Assembly (NCBI GenBank): GCA_033239005.1
Contig: BSQZ01000001.1
Span: 18,075,500-18,139,499, forward strand
Direction: 5' to 3'
DNA: 64,000 nucleotides
Origin: Lamellibrachia satsuma
Lineage: Eukaryota; Annelida; Polychaeta; Sabellida; Siboglinidae
Of this stretch, positions 11,502-24,008 are shown in pieces (the stretch's first letter is position 1; each line of letters starts with the position of its first letter). The notes under the pieces are model-generated. The model ran no database searches. It worked only from the letters and a program-made list of their open reading frames with translations, and had not been told where the DNA came from. The position numbers and the translations under genes were made by a program.

Positions 11502-12358
11502 CCCAAAAACCGATGTAAACAAATATGTACCGAACGTGTGCGTCGCGATGAGTTGCAAATGGTCAGAGCTACCATGATTTTCTCAGTGCCGAACGTATTT
11601 AATTTCTTCCCAAAGCATAGAGTTGGTATCTGAGGAAAGTCGCACCCAGTTGATGGACCTATGCAGATCGCGGAGAGTTAATCATTATGAACTCTACCAT
11701 GGTGGTGTAGAGGTCATGTACACGTCCGCAAAGTTCAAACTAGAATTTATTGAATTTATAAGAGAGTGGGTAATTGTATGAATTTGCATAAACATGCATT
11801 TGAGAAAACTATTTTACATCCTCTTATAAGGCCATTGCACCGTTGCAGAAAAGGTTACCTTATAATAAGGGGCGCTTACTATGCGTGTAGGTGTACATGC
11901 TCGCGTGCTCGCTCGCGCGTGCATGCATGCATGCGTGCGCACGGTCGTCCGTGCGTGGGTGCGTGCTTGCCTATCCTGTACCAAACTTGAATAACTAGAA
12001 ATCCTGCCGCGTGGCTAAATAATATCACACGGCCACACACAGTCACACACTAACTGTCTCACAGTTGTATGTGCGTGCGTGCTGCGTGCGTGCGTGCGTG
12101 CATACATACATGCATGCTCGCACATGCAAGGTATATAGGTCTACACCTAAATTGACCAACCCATATTGTACATCAACATTGCGTATGTAAAATTAAGCCA
12201 CGCGCGTTCATATAAGGCATTAATCATGTGCGCGTAAGTATGAATGTGCATAATTCGATACGCAGCCGCAGGCAATTGGATTGGGCATCTCAAACAATAC
12301 AAGCTGCGCGGCGTAATGATAGCACTCAGCTCAATTAGTATGATATTTGTTGCTGTGA
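11502..12358. other. No gene; GTGC-rich simple repeats
   Basis: Purine/pyrimidine-alternating GTGC and CATG runs occur at about 11895-11960 and 12065-12125. Nothing coding is recognised up to the first tRNA gene. Confidence 0.5.
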
Positions 12359-12431
12359 GCCTCCGTAGCTCAGTGGTCAGAGCACTGGTCTTGTAAACCA
12401 GGGGTCACGAGTTCAATTCTCGTCGGGGGCT
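12359..12431 (+). tRNA. tRNA-Thr (UGU), copy 1
   Basis: The 73-base cloverleaf has acceptor GCCTCCG pairing with CGGGGGC, D-arm with GCTCAGTGGTCAGAGC, an anticodon arm CTGGT-CTTGTAA-ACCAG giving anticodon TGT, and a T-arm CGAG-TTCAATT-CTCG. The internal A and B boxes are canonical. It is followed by a T5 run within 15 bases, a Pol III terminator. The same GTGAG precedes all four copies. No CCA is encoded, as normal for eukaryotes. Confidence 0.97.
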
Positions 12432-13639
12432 TGGTGTTTTTGTTGGTCTTTCGGCGGGAGTTTATTTCCGTTTCACGAGCATTGCATTGCTACTCTACAT
12501 TAGTAGGACGCTACACACTTTCCTCGCTCTCATAATGATATTTGTATACAATAGCAAAAATTGGATAACTTGGTAGTTTATACGTGACAGTCATAATAGC
12601 AATTTTTACCAAATAGGTTATCGCTTTTATGAATATGGCTAGACGAAGTAGCCGCCGCGCGCGCGGTTTCTGCGATTGTTGGAAGTTAACGTTTTACATA
12701 GCGAACATTTGATTTACCATAAAAACCACTAAGAACCCTTGATATACGGGGTATTTCGGAAAAACAAAGGCGTTACGTTTCATTCGTGGGGTCGTAGAGT
12801 AATCCCTGAAAGTTTGGCGCCCGAAGTGCAAGTAGTTTAGGAGGAAAACGTGAACATAACCACATACAAACATACAAACCTACATACGCTAGCTCGACTG
12901 TAGTTAGATGGCTATTGTACGTAGTGGTGATCATAAAGGAACACAACGACGAGCTGGACACACATGCACACTTCATCCTTAGAAACGCTATAAACGCAAC
13001 CACGCACATGATTACATGGTAAATGATAGCGGCTTACTGGATTATGACAAGGACGTTTGGATGTTTAATGGTATAAACTTCTATCGATTTTTATTTGAGC
13101 GAATACTAAACATGTGATCGGTTACGAAGATGATATCTTCATATTTTATAATCAACAATGACGAGTGTTTCGCGAGCAGGAATGGCGCATGTCAAGAATG
13201 AAGAAGAATGGTAATACGGTACTAGAGAGACGGCTTTTGTGAAGAACAGTGATGTGATGAAAAGAACGTGACTAATTGTGTATTGTGATCTGATAAGACA
13301 GGTGCATGATTAGCCTGGGACAAATGGGCATTGAATAGAACCCATAAAAACTGTTTGATGCCACTTATTTTACTCCAGTTTAGTAATCTTCACTCTCGTA
13401 TATTGTCAACCAACGACTTACAAAATACGTTATTATTGCAGCTACGCAATTCACCATAGTCATCATCATCAGAACAGTCAGCATAATCATTATCACAGTT
13501 AAATTAGGGCAGATATTGCCGTGCTTGTTTCTGAACACTAGTTTGAGCACATAACTATTTATTACGCAACCATAATTATTTAAGCGTGTCACTTGAAGCG
13601 TGTCACTGAGGCGACTCGAGATGACAGCTGACGTCGTGA

Positions 13640-13712
13640 GCCTCCGTAGCTCAGTGGTCAGAGCACTGGTCTTGTAAACCAGGGGTCACGAGTTCAATTC
13701 TCGTCGGGGGCT
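13640..13712 (+). tRNA. tRNA-Thr (UGU), copy 2
   Basis: Identical in sequence to copy 1 as far as I can read, with anticodon TGT and a T6 terminator shortly downstream. Its upstream flank (from about 13366) resembles that of copy 3, so the unit including flank was duplicated. Confidence 0.97.
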
Positions 13713-14035
13713 TGTCGTTTTTTATGGCCTTTCGCATAAGTATATGTTTACCAGTCTACACTAGTCGGTCGCTATGCTATTTAAATTCCTCGCTATCTTC
13801 GTAGTTTCGTGCATAGTTACGAGTGCTTGTTTGGTCGAGGACAAGGGGCATTGGATGCGACTCGTAAAACATTTATTTTTACTCCAGTTTATTAATCTTT
13901 AGTCTCGTGTGTTGTTGAACAAGGACTTATAAATACGTTGACTTGCAGCTGCGCGCCCTCTACTGGGCAGAGTGGCGCCGATTGATGGCGAGACTGGTCG
14001 AAATGGCATACGTAATTGGCAACGCGCACATCCTT

Positions 14036-14197
14036 ATCATCACCGTCACCGTCACCGTCACCGTCACCGTCTCCGTCACCGTCACCGTCACCGTCACCGT
14101 CACCGTCACCGTCACCGTCACCGTCACCGTCACAGTCACCGTCACCGTCACCGTCACAGTCACAGTCACCGTCACCGTCACCGTCACCGTCACCATT
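14036..14197. repeat. GTCACC hexamer microsatellite, about 27 copies
   Basis: Nearly pure GTCACC with occasional GTCACA or GTCTCC. Open frames (TV)n, (SP)n and (HR)n on + and (GD)n on - are artefacts. Confidence 0.95.
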
Positions 14198-14365
14198 ATC
14201 AATGGTAAACGAGAACGGAAGTGTAATATTGCAACATTTGTTTCTGAGCACTACATTGACACAGGTATTTATTATCCGACCCCAATCAAGCGTGTTACCT
14301 CAAGCGTGTTACCTCAAGCGTGTTACCTCAAGCGTGTTACCTCGAGCGTGTCACTGACGCCGTGA

Positions 14366-14438
14366 GCCTCCGTAGCTCAGTGGTCAGAGCACTGGTCTTG
14401 TAAACCAGGGGTCACGAGTTCAATTCTCGTCGGGGGCT
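14366..14438 (+). tRNA. tRNA-Thr (UGU), copy 3
   Basis: Identical cloverleaf with anticodon TGT and a T5 terminator. It is preceded by four copies of a 14-bp AAGCGTGTTACCTC repeat and, farther upstream, by a GTCACC hexamer array that has expanded within the duplicated flank. Confidence 0.97.
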
Positions 14439-14540
14439 TGGTGTTTTTGATGCGCCTTCCGACGTTATGACCAAATACACATTCTTATAGCGTAGACGTT
14501 TGTATGGTAAAAATAAAATACTACATTACTAAATTATGAC

Positions 14541-14636
14541 AAGGTCTTTGTGTGCTGTTGCTAAGCAGCTGAAAGGTCTTTGTGTGCTGTTGCTAAGCAG
14601 CTGAAAGGTCTTTGTGTGCTGTTGCTAAGCAGCTGA
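14541..14636. repeat. 32-bp tandem repeat, exactly 3 copies
   Basis: The unit begins AAGGTCTTTGTGTGCTGTTG and ends AAGCAGCTGA. The copies are identical, implying very recent amplification. Confidence 0.95.
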
Positions 14637-15010
14637 AAGGTCGCATAGACCTCGTCTATATATCCATCGCGTCTTCACAGAAACAGCTACCAGGGCCAAC
14701 AAAACTGGCACAAAACTGTTCCGTAATTATACACAAGCAAACAGCGTAGATAATATGGCATTTTGTAGGAGCTGAAATCTGAAAGAACCTTTCAATTCGA
14801 CACGTAATCGTGGAAAACTAATACTAATTAATGCTAATTAAGTCGGGCACTGTTTTAATGCTAGCAATAAGAAGTTTATATACAACTACAAATAAACTTG
14901 AACAGGAAACATCAGCAAAGTATTAATATTATATCCACTGTCACAATCCGTTTCAAACAAACTGCGAGTGAAACCTTAGCATTAGCAGAAAGTCACGGCA
15001 AAAAACATCA

Positions 15011-15083
15011 AGCCCCCGACGAGAATTGAACTCGTGACCCCTGGTTTACAAGACCAGTGCTCTGACCACTGAGCTACGGAGGC
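15011..15083 (-). tRNA. tRNA-Thr (UGU), copy 4, reverse orientation
   Basis: Same cloverleaf on the minus strand, with a T6 terminator just beyond its 3' end (15003 region). A perfect 14-bp-stem palindrome lies immediately upstream (15098-15132). It is inverted relative to the other three copies. Confidence 0.97.
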
Positions 15084-15097
15084 TCACATCGAATTTC

Positions 15098-15132
15098 CAT
15101 GGGGCCTATTTGTGATTTAAATAGGCCCCATG
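15098..15132. repeat. Perfect palindrome, 14-bp arms, 7-bp loop
   Basis: CATGGGGCCTATTT and its exact complement AAATAGGCCCCATG enclose GTGATTT. It lies 14 bp upstream of the minus-strand tRNA-Thr gene. Confidence 0.95.
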
Positions 15133-15573
15133 TCAACCAGAAATTCAGGAGCATTCACTAAGCTCTTCGTTTTTAGTAAATTAGACAATCATTCATACAC
15201 ACATTTTAAAATAGTTTCTTTCCAGCTACAGTACAACTGGACTTCTCTACTGCGAATCATTGTCTCCTGTGACCCATTACCACCTTCCGAACAATGTATT
15301 TCAACATCAAAGATACTAAGCTGACTAAACCAGAATAGTAGAGAAGAAATGTGCAAAAAGGACCCCTTAAGCAAGATTTGTCAAAGTTGACCTGTTTTAT
15401 TAAGACAAAATGTTTTCTACGGAATCATCTTCTCCAATTACATTACTACGTCTGTACTTCTGTAAATATATGGGGCTTATTGTATAAATTACTATATCTA
15501 ATGGGTGTTTCAAAACACCTCCCGATTGTTAAAGCCATCGTCACACATTTCGAAAGCACATTGTCCACCGTAT
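15133..15573. other. No gene recognised
   Basis: AT-rich sequence between the tRNA-proximal palindrome and a minisatellite; the open frame across it runs on into the repeat and has no motif. Confidence 0.4.
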
Positions 15574-16187
15574 CATGCACACTACCGGTGTGCCCACGCC
15601 ACACACTGTCCACCCCCATCTCATGCACACTACCGGTGTGCCCACGCCACACACTGTCCACCCCCATCTCATGCACACTACCGGTGTGCCCACGCCACAC
15701 ACTATCCACCCCATCTCATGCACACTACCGGTGTGCCCACGCCACACACTGTCCACCCCCATCTCATGCACACTACCGGTGTGCCCATGCCACACACTGT
15801 GCACCCCCATCTCATGCACACTACCGGTGTGCCCACGCCACACACTGTCCACCCCATCTCATGCACACTACCGGTGTGCCCATGCCACACACTGTGCACC
15901 CCCATCTCATGTACACTACCGGTGTGCCCACGCCACACACTATCCACTCCCGTACCATGCACACTACTCGTGTGCCCACGCCGCACACTATCCACCCCCG
16001 TACCATGCACACTACTCGTGTGCCCACGCCGCACACTATCCACCCCCGTATCATGCACACTACTCGTGTGCCCACGCCGCACACTATCCACCCCCGTACC
16101 ATGCACACTACTCGTGTGCCCACGCCGCACACTATCCACCCCCGTACCATGCACACTACTCGTGTGCCCACGCCGCACACTGTCCAC
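15574..16187. repeat. 46-48 bp minisatellite, about 13 copies, two subfamilies
   Basis: The first block of units has CACACTACCGGTGTGCCCAC (an ACCGGT palindrome) and CATCTCATG; the later block has ACTACTCGTGTGCCCACGCC, GCACACTATCC and CCGTACCATG. A single-base deletion (CCACCCC for CCACCCCC) recurs in some units and shifts frames. The 372-codon open frame on + is an artefact. Confidence 0.93.
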
Positions 16188-17354
16188 ATTTTACTCATTG
16201 TTTCCATACTTTACTGTCCGAAAACAGTTCGCAGCAATACAAACATGGTGTATTATCGTTTTATGTATTTAGTTTTTTTATTATTATATAATTTGTTTAT
16301 GCTATTGTTACTGTACTATAATACTTATTATTATTATCACAGTATACATTGCAATTACTGGTGTATAAGCTACACCAACATCATACCGACCAAAGCGGAC
16401 CTCTGTTGGCAAATGTTGAGGGGTCCGTTTTGGCAGCACAACACAACTTCTGGGTTTTCGCCTTTTTGAATAAGACCGGTGCGTGTACATTAAACCTACA
16501 TTGGAAAACAATCTGTTTGAGCTTATTTGTTGGAATTTGCGTTTCGCGTTTCCGATCAACGCTCAGTAGTGTTCGCTTGTAAATTACTTAGCAGTGACAC
16601 CACCAATTTCATTGTATATGATACAGTTACGCCAAGCGGGCGTGTTTTGGGCAGGGGGCCATTTTGGACAGGGGGCGGTTTTGGTCGTTGTCTCCCTACC
16701 AGTAGCATGCGCATTGGTGTGATGTGTCCGTAGTATATTACTGTGCCATATAAATTATTACAGTGTATGGACAGAGTATGTGCTAATTATAATAGCAAAC
16801 ATCAAAGGTTTGGGGCATTACGCCAAAAAAGTTAATGAAAATCTAATATTTTTTTGGAGCTGACATGTTTATAGGGGGACCAATAAGCCACCAGCAATTG
16901 TTAGAAATCGACTTACGGTGCTTTCGACCGAAATCGAAGGGCTGCAGGAAGCAATGCAAACTCATGTTAGATGTTAAGTCAGAACGGGATAAGTTTAATC
17001 GACAAAGGCCAAAATATGTTGCATAAGTTGTGTTTAGAAGCAAACATCATGGCTAAAACGTATTGGCAAGTATAGGATAATATGTTTAAAAATATATGTT
17101 CATTTGGTGAACGAATGTTGCCATACCACAAGCACACGTGTCGAGGTTTATCTTACGGTCCATGAAACTAAGATGATGTGTGTTTTTTTTTCACGCCAGT
17201 AGTTTTCCCAGTAAACTACGGCGTGAAATTCTTGATTGTAGTTACAAATAGTTATGTGCTAACAACTTTTATAAGTACATAGGCACAACACCGGGACTTT
17301 TGTTTCAGTTTAACGAAGACCCTTGCAGTCAGACCACCCAGTCTGTATTAGGCC

Positions 17355-17394
<40 letters not shown>

Positions 17395-17652
17395 CTCTTT
17401 CCAGGGATGCGGACATTGAACATATAATGTTGACAACAGAACTATTTCATAAATCGCAACTGTCGCAATGACGTCATCACCAATTATTTGAGCACGATGA
17501 CGTAACACGTTGATGCGCAGCTCCGACGTCGTGCCAGTTACGCATGCGCCAACTAAAATCTCCTTCAGTTCACGGACAATGACCAATTCCAAAAGAGTTA
17601 TGACGCATTTAGGATCTCGGAGGGGATAAAAGGAGCACGCTTAATTACCATC
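16188..17652. other. No gene; small palindrome and (ACT)n tract
   Basis: A 41-bp near-perfect palindrome occurs at about 17188-17228 (TTTCACGCC-a-GTAGTTT, loop, AAACTAC-GGCGTGAAA). An (ACT)n run of about 13 triplets lies at 17355-17393. I find no exon. Confidence 0.5.
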
Positions 17653-18292
17653 AAGTTTGCTATGCTACCATGTAGTGACGCAAGAAGTTATTAAGCTTGC
17701 TATGCTACCATGTAGTGACGCAAGAAGTTATTGAGTTTGCTATGCTACCATGTAGTGACGCAAGAAGTTATTAAGCTTGCTATGCTACCATGTAGTGACG
17801 CAAGAAGTTATTAAGTTTGCTATGCTACCATGTAGTGACGCAAGAAGTTATTAAGCTTGCTATGCTACCATGTAGTGACGCAAGAAGTTATTGAGTTTGC
17901 TATGCTACCATGTAGTGACGCAAGAAGTTATTAAGTTTGCTATGCTACCATGTAGTGACGCAAGAAGTTATTAAGCTTGCTATGCTACCATGTAGTGACG
18001 CAAGAAGTTATTAAGCTTGCTATGCTACCATGTAGTGACGCAAGAAGTTATTAAGCTTGCTATGCTACCATGTAGTGACGCAAGAAGTTATTGAGTTTGC
18101 TATGCTACCATGTAGTGACGCAAGAAGTTATTAAGTTTGCTATGCTACCATGTAGTGACGCAAGAAGTTATTAAGCTTGCTATGCTACCATGTAGTGACG
18201 CAAGAAGTTATTGAGTTTGCTATGCTACCATGTAGTGACGCAAGAAGTTATTGAGTTTGCTATGCTACCATGTAGTGACGCAAGAAGTTATT
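17653..18292. repeat. 40-bp minisatellite, exactly 16 near-identical copies
   Basis: The unit is AAGTTTGCTATGCTACCATG followed by TAGTGACGCAAGAAGTTATT. Variation is confined to the start of the unit (AAGTTT, AAGCTT or GAGTTT), so the array has been homogenised recently by conversion or unequal exchange. Confidence 0.97.
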
Positions 18293-18680
18293 CATCAAAT
18301 TATTCATACCCCGACGCCAAAAGAGTTGACGGCCGCTTTAACACACTACATCTTTTAACTGTACTGTATTGCATGTACTGTTTTACGGTGCTGCACGGTA
18401 ACGAATGTGATGTCAAAGATTGTATGGGTAATATTTCCAATGTTTACAATCATTGCCTATGTGTGCATAGACATGGTAGGCTTAATCTCAACCGATATTA
18501 AGATCACTTGCCATTACTACGGACACAGCTGTTGTTCGAATTATGATATAGTAAAACAGTAACATATAGACCTACACACATCTTATCTAAACAATAACAA
18601 CTAAATAGTCAACGACTCAACAACAACAACAAAATAAAACCACATTTTAGTTGCAGTCCTACACATGTTACACTTCGTCG

Positions 18681-19020
18681 TGTGGGGCAAAGCGCACCCC
18701 CGGTTTGCGTTGCCCAACTACCGGGTAATAAAGGGATGTCACTATATCCATGGTCACACATTGTGCAATACATTTATTGGAACATTGAGCGTGTTAATGT
18801 ATAAAATTTGTAAACCCTATTTAGTTAGAGGTAATGTTCAAACAAACGTTATAAAACAATTATAAAACAAGCGCATGATCAGAGCTCTTGTCAACTGACA
18901 TAAATTGGTGGTTCATTACAGAAATAGTCGTGAAATTACCTTACAGATATTAAATGGGTGAACTTCTAAAACAAATACTCCAGTTGTCCAGTTGTGATTC
19001 ACAACACGCTTTGCCCCACA
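18681..19020. mobile_element. Possible MITE, 340 bp, 14-bp terminal inverted repeats
   Basis: TGTGGGGCAAAGCG at 18681-18694 is exactly inverted at 19007-19020. The interior is AT-rich and non-coding. I could not define a target duplication, so boundaries may extend a few bases. Confidence 0.45.
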
Positions 19021-19249
19021 ACATTTACGCTGTGTTTAATTCGTTGACTATTACGTGATCACTGCCGTGTTTGTTCTATCATCAGCTGTACACTTTCTTT
19101 CTAAAGTGACGACATTGTTACAGACATCAACCAATACAAACAAAACGTCCGATGTGGATGATGATGTCGATGATCATGATCACAATAGCTGAAGCTGAAG
19201 CTCTAAGAAAACGGCGAACTTGAAGAGTTTTCCATGAATGGAACGGTTA

Positions 19250-19866
19250 CTGGAATGTGCCTGTTACTGCCAGATGTATGTTACTGTTAGCTGTATGTTA
19301 CTGTCATGTGTATGTTACTGGAATGTGTATGTTACTGGCATGTGTATATTACTGGCATGTGTATGTTATTGGAATGTGTATGTTGCTGGCATGTGTATGT
19401 TACTGTGGGTTGTATGGGACTGACACGTGTATGCTACTGGCATGCGTATGTTACTGGCATGTATATGTTATTGGCATGTGTATTTAACTGGCATGTGTAT
19501 GTTACTGGCATGTGCATGTTACTGAAATGTGTATTGTAATGGCATGTGTATGTTACTGTGGGCTGTATGTTACTGACACGTGTATGCTACTGGAATGTGT
19601 ATGTCACTGAAATGTGTAGGTTACTGGCATGTGTATGTTACTGTGGGCTGTATGTTACTGACACGTGTATGCCGTTGGAATGTGTATGTCACTGGAATGT
19701 GTATGTTACTGGCATGTGTATGTTACTGGCATGTGTATGTTACTGGCATGTGTATGTTACTGGAATTGGCATGTTACTGGAATGTGTATGTCACTGGAAT
19801 GTGTATGTTACTGGCATGTGTACGTTACTGGCATGTGTACGTTACTGGCAAGCGTATGTTGCTGAC
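19250..19866. repeat. 18-bp minisatellite (TGTTACTGGCATGTGTAT), about 34 copies
   Basis: Units vary at CTGGCATG, CTGGAATG and CTGTGGGCTG. An 18-bp unit keeps all frames open, giving Cys/Tyr/Val-rich artefact frames on +. Confidence 0.95.
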
Positions 19867-20846
19867 ATTGGCAGCCCCTTGCTGCCAGGTCTGCGTTATA
19901 TTTACAACCTGTTTCATGATGGCCACATTACCTTAATTAGTGCAATTATTTAAGTATTTTATTTAATTAAATCAGTTAAAAATAAGAGTTCGTTGTATAT
20001 TTAATAATTACGTTTGAAAGTCAGTTGTCCCCCGTCCCATCTTCCTGCGGCTTCACGAGTAAAAGTAATGAATACTTATTTAGAAATGGTTACTCGACTT
20101 ACTGTTGGTCTACCAACTTAATAAGTATTTACGGGTATCTTAGTTTACGGCAGGCCTGTGGACAGGTGTATGCTCCCAGTTGATGTCCACTATTGCAGGC
20201 TCCCGCCCGTTATTGCAAAAAGGTAACCATTTATTAAGTTGATATCTTCTTTCCAACAAGCAAGACAATGAAAAAAGAGGCTGATCTACGAAGGGAGTTA
20301 ATTATATCAACCTGACTATCTTCTTGTGTGGTCAAATCTAGGGCTAGGCTAGGGCTAGCATTTAACATATCACAGTCATTAACATCAGTGTCAGTACCAG
20401 TGCCAGTGTCAGTGGCAGAGGCACTGGTAGTGTCAGTGTCGGTGGCAATGCGTCTCTACGTCGTCGGGCATCTGTCAGTACCCACTAAGAATAATCCCAA
20501 TGAAAAGTCGATACATGTCAATATAATGTCCACATACCTGGAAGAGATGCCCATATAAATCACGCAATGAGATATGTTTTGTTAACTTTGGAGTTTAATA
20601 TATTATGTGTCATGATCGACTCCCAACTAGGGAGAAGACACTTCCACAACGTTGTTTCATTTGATGCCGCTATCAGCACCATGTGTCAATTTGATTGGTA
20701 GTTGTCAACAATGTGGCACCACTATTCCGACTACACTATGCATTGGCGAGAATCGATTATTCAAGCGCCGGCTTGCGGAGCCACCGTTTGTCGCGCGCAC
20801 AAGTCCTTGGGTCCAGAGAGTAGATCCATTGTGACGGAACGCGGAT
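19867..20846. other. No gene recognised
   Basis: A short run of AGTGTCAGTGCC-like hexamers lies at about 20390-20440. Otherwise AT-rich and non-coding. Confidence 0.4.
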
Positions 20847-21290
20847 GGGATCATGCCTCAGTTAAACTTCCTGGCGTGTTACAAATGTAGGGCACAGTAA
20901 TTTTAGATATGTGTAATTAAAAAAAATCATATCATCTGACATAACTGCATTTGAGCAGAGACATTGGCAAGTTTGCTGGTAGAACAGGTTAGCAGAGTAA
21001 CCGTGGATTTTTAGATGATTTAAATAGGCGGAAGGATTTTTGGCAATTTTTTTCGCCACAAGGTACGTGTGCTTAGTAACTTATGCAGAAATTGGTAATT
21101 ATTGACGGGAATGGCACGTTCAGCTGTTTTAAAAGAATTAGAAACATGTGATTTTTACAAAACTTGACCAGCATGTCAATGGGATGATGACAACGACAGG
21201 AAAGAAGTTTCAGAATTTTTGATGGTCCCGTTTTCTTATAATCGTGCAAAAGGTTAACATGGTCACCAATGGGAAACGTAACAGCAGGCT
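20847..21290 (+). mobile_element. Interspersed repeat copy A, with 190-bp insertion
   Basis: Matches 32927-33186 over GGGATCATGCCTCAG, then TTCGCC(A/C)CAAGG, TTATGCAGAAATTG, TTTCAGAATTTTTGATG and CGTTTTCTTATAATCGTGCA, ending near GGGAAACGTAACAG. Relative to the other copy it carries about 190 extra bases (20862-21052). It has no coding potential; class unknown. Confidence 0.7.
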
Positions 21291-22496
21291 GAACCCGGGT
21301 GTGTACCCAGAATTTGGGTATACATCAAAAGGCGAGGGTTGTATGCACATGGGATGATTGCTGCTTAGTTGTGTTTGCTTGGAACTGAGTGGATTAGAAC
21401 TTGCTTACGTTATTGGGGTTCTGTGATGCTGGTTATTATGTCCGGTAGTGAGATCGTAAATGGCTAGTCAATCGTATCTTAGCCCGGCATACCATCACAC
21501 GACGTAGACACTTTTAATGAGGATGCGGTTGAAATGGATTTTGTAGACTATTAATGATCTCTCATCTCACTGATCTCTCGTGTTTTAACCATGGTTACTA
21601 GCCGGTTGATTTCAAACAACTTAGTACAAGTTAGTACGAGATCTAATCGATTTCAAACTTTTCCAAAGCACGTCTTTAAATGTTTATTCGTCTTCCTTCC
21701 TTCACATGACTCAGTTCAGAATAAAACAACTTGCCCGAGCAGTACATGAGACTTAAAATTAATACGACTGATAGCTTTTGGTGTGAGCAATCCATAATGG
21801 AATTGATTAGCACACAGTAATTAAACATGATTTTTATCAATTGTATAGTTTTGTCATAGTCCATTTAACTGTGTGACTAAAACTAGGCCTACACCAAATA
21901 AACGTACTCTTGATCTAAAATAAGAACACCGCCCAAAGTTATGTTAGTAATTTTATCACGTGCTGATCTCTGATCTGTTTAGAATATGAGTATACAACAG
22001 TCATCTTTAGACAAACAGAATGATCATTTAAGAGTCCGCACTGGCTGTCTGCATGCGCGTCTTTCAGGATGTTGATCACCGTCTGACGGAAGCCGTACAC
22101 CTGTAATATATTCCAGAAGGATGGATGGTGTGTGCTGTCATAGGCCTTTTCCTTTTTATTGACATATTCGGGGCATTAAGCAGTACTATTGTCTTTAATG
22201 CATATTTCTATGTACAGGTGTATATGCGTTTTTTAAATTAAAGTATGTATTCGTATGTATTTCTAACACAATTAATTAAGTTCCACAAGACTTCATGCAG
22301 TGGACACAAGCAGTAGCATAATAGCATCCACTGTCATGACAAGGTCACCATCGAAAATTTACAATTTCTTTCAACTGTGAAGCGGAAGGTATTTTGCGGG
22401 GGAATATATTTAGCACGACACCGAAGCTACGAGACATGCACCACGACATCGAGTGGGATATAGTACACAGGCGGCAGTCATAGGAACTGTTAATGA
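21291..22496. other. No gene recognised
   Basis: AT-rich unique sequence. No exon with both splice borders and protein-like composition was found. Confidence 0.4.
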
Positions 22497-22700
22497 AAGT
22501 TAAGGACGCCTTGCTCCCCTCCATCACCGAAGTTAAGGACGTCTTGCTCACCTCCATCACCGAAGTTAAGGACGCCTTGCTCCCCTCCATCACCGAAGTT
22601 AAGGACGCCTTGCTCCCCTCCATCACCGAAGTTAAGGACGCCTTGCTCCCCTCCATCACCGAAGTTAAGGACGCCTTGCTCCCCTCCATCGCCGAAGAAA
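22497..22700. repeat. 33-bp minisatellite, about 6 copies
   Basis: The unit is GAAGTTAAGGACGCCTTGCT plus CCCCTCCATCACC. It is a multiple of three, so both strands stay open (EVKDALLPSIT repeats on +); no start context or flanking exons support a gene. Confidence 0.93.
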
Positions 22701-22883
22701 GGACAGTTTTTGTAAGTACGTGGCCACCTACTTGACAGTGATGGAATTGTTGCTCTGTCTGCCGACCACGGTCTGCTTTAAAGTATCATCATCAGGTATA
22801 CAACGAATCACATCGAAACTGAGAACAATCATGAACCAGGTGCACATGGCGCATTTTGAAGTCATAATAAAAATTTGAATGCC

Positions 22884-23274
22884 CCTCCGGCCATGGAGAA
22901 CACCATGACCCACCTACTCGACACCCTCCCAGGTCCGGCCATGGAGAACACTATGACCCACCTACTCGACACCCGTCCCTGGTTCGGCCATGGAGAACAC
23001 CATGACCCACCTACTCGACACCCGTCCCTGGTCCGGCCATGGAGAACACTATGACCCACCTACTCGACACCCGTCCTTGGTCCGGCCATGGAGAACACTA
23101 TGACCCACCTACTCGACACCCGTCCCTGGTTCGGCCATGGAGAACACCACGACCCACCTACTCGACACCCGTCCCTGGTCCGGCCATGGAGAACACTATG
23201 ACCCATCTATTCGACACCCGTCCCTGGTCCGGCCATGGAGAACACTATGACCCACCTACTCGACACCATTCCCT
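22884..23274. repeat. 49-bp minisatellite, about 8 copies
   Basis: The unit runs GGTCCGGCCATGGAGAACAC, then TATGACCCACCTACTCGACA and CCCGTCCCT. Variants have GTTCGG or ACCATGACC. Confidence 0.93.
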
Positions 23275-23814
23275 GGTGGATGGGAAACTTCAGTATATTA
23301 TATAATAATGTATAGTGCAAGTCAAGTTTTAATGTCCTAGGATTTTGCAGTGTATTAAGATTGTTTACATGCTTCAACGACCCGTTTACTATGTACTGAC
23401 ACAGTTAATTATAGCAGCTAGTGAAGCGTTATTGCAACACATGTACATGTACTACAATATCATTTAACATCATTGGAAAACTTGCAGACCATTATATACA
23501 AAGAATCAATCCTAATAATTATATTAATAGACAAACGCAAACTCTTTGCAATAACGACATCCATTTAATCATACGTCAATAAGACATTAATGATAATGCT
23601 TCGGTACGAAGTGTTTACGTATCTGTCATGTACAGAAAGGGTTAAGTAACTACCCTCTCCTTCATGTGGGCCGACTTTTAGCGCTAAACATCTGAACTGG
23701 TGGATAATACGTTCTGTATCCAACATATTGTCCTTGACACGCGTAAGGGCTACTCCTGACAAGCGCTCAGTTGTGGCAGATATATATATATATATATATA
23801 TATAGTAAATATAT
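23275..23814. other. No gene recognised; start of TA tracts
   Basis: AT-rich sequence with a short (TA)n run at 23780-23804. No coding signal. Confidence 0.4.

Positions 23815-24002
<188 letters not shown>

Positions 24003-24008
<6 letters not shown>

Larger units (their letters stand above)
13366..14438 (+). repeat. Tandem duplication of tRNA-Thr unit with flank
   Basis: The segments starting at about 13366 and about 13872 share a diverged flank (TTATTTTACTCCAGTTTA, then CTTACAAAATACGTT-like and GCAGCT(A/G)CGC), then the AAGCGTGT(C/T)AC motif, then the tRNA. The tRNA bodies are identical while the flanks have diverged, so the genes are under selection or conversion. Confidence 0.7.

Noticed and set aside
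13943..14365. Long open frames of (TV)n, (SP)n, (HR)n and (GD)n
   Set aside because: Pure hexamer microsatellite translated in several frames; no start context or conserved flank.
15351..16469. 372-codon open frame on +
   Set aside because: Generated by a 48-bp minisatellite without stops; both strands and several frames are equally open.
22493..22735. EVKDALLPSIT 11-residue repeats as a secreted repeat protein
   Set aside because: Unit length is a multiple of three so any strand is open; no signal peptide or flanking exon.
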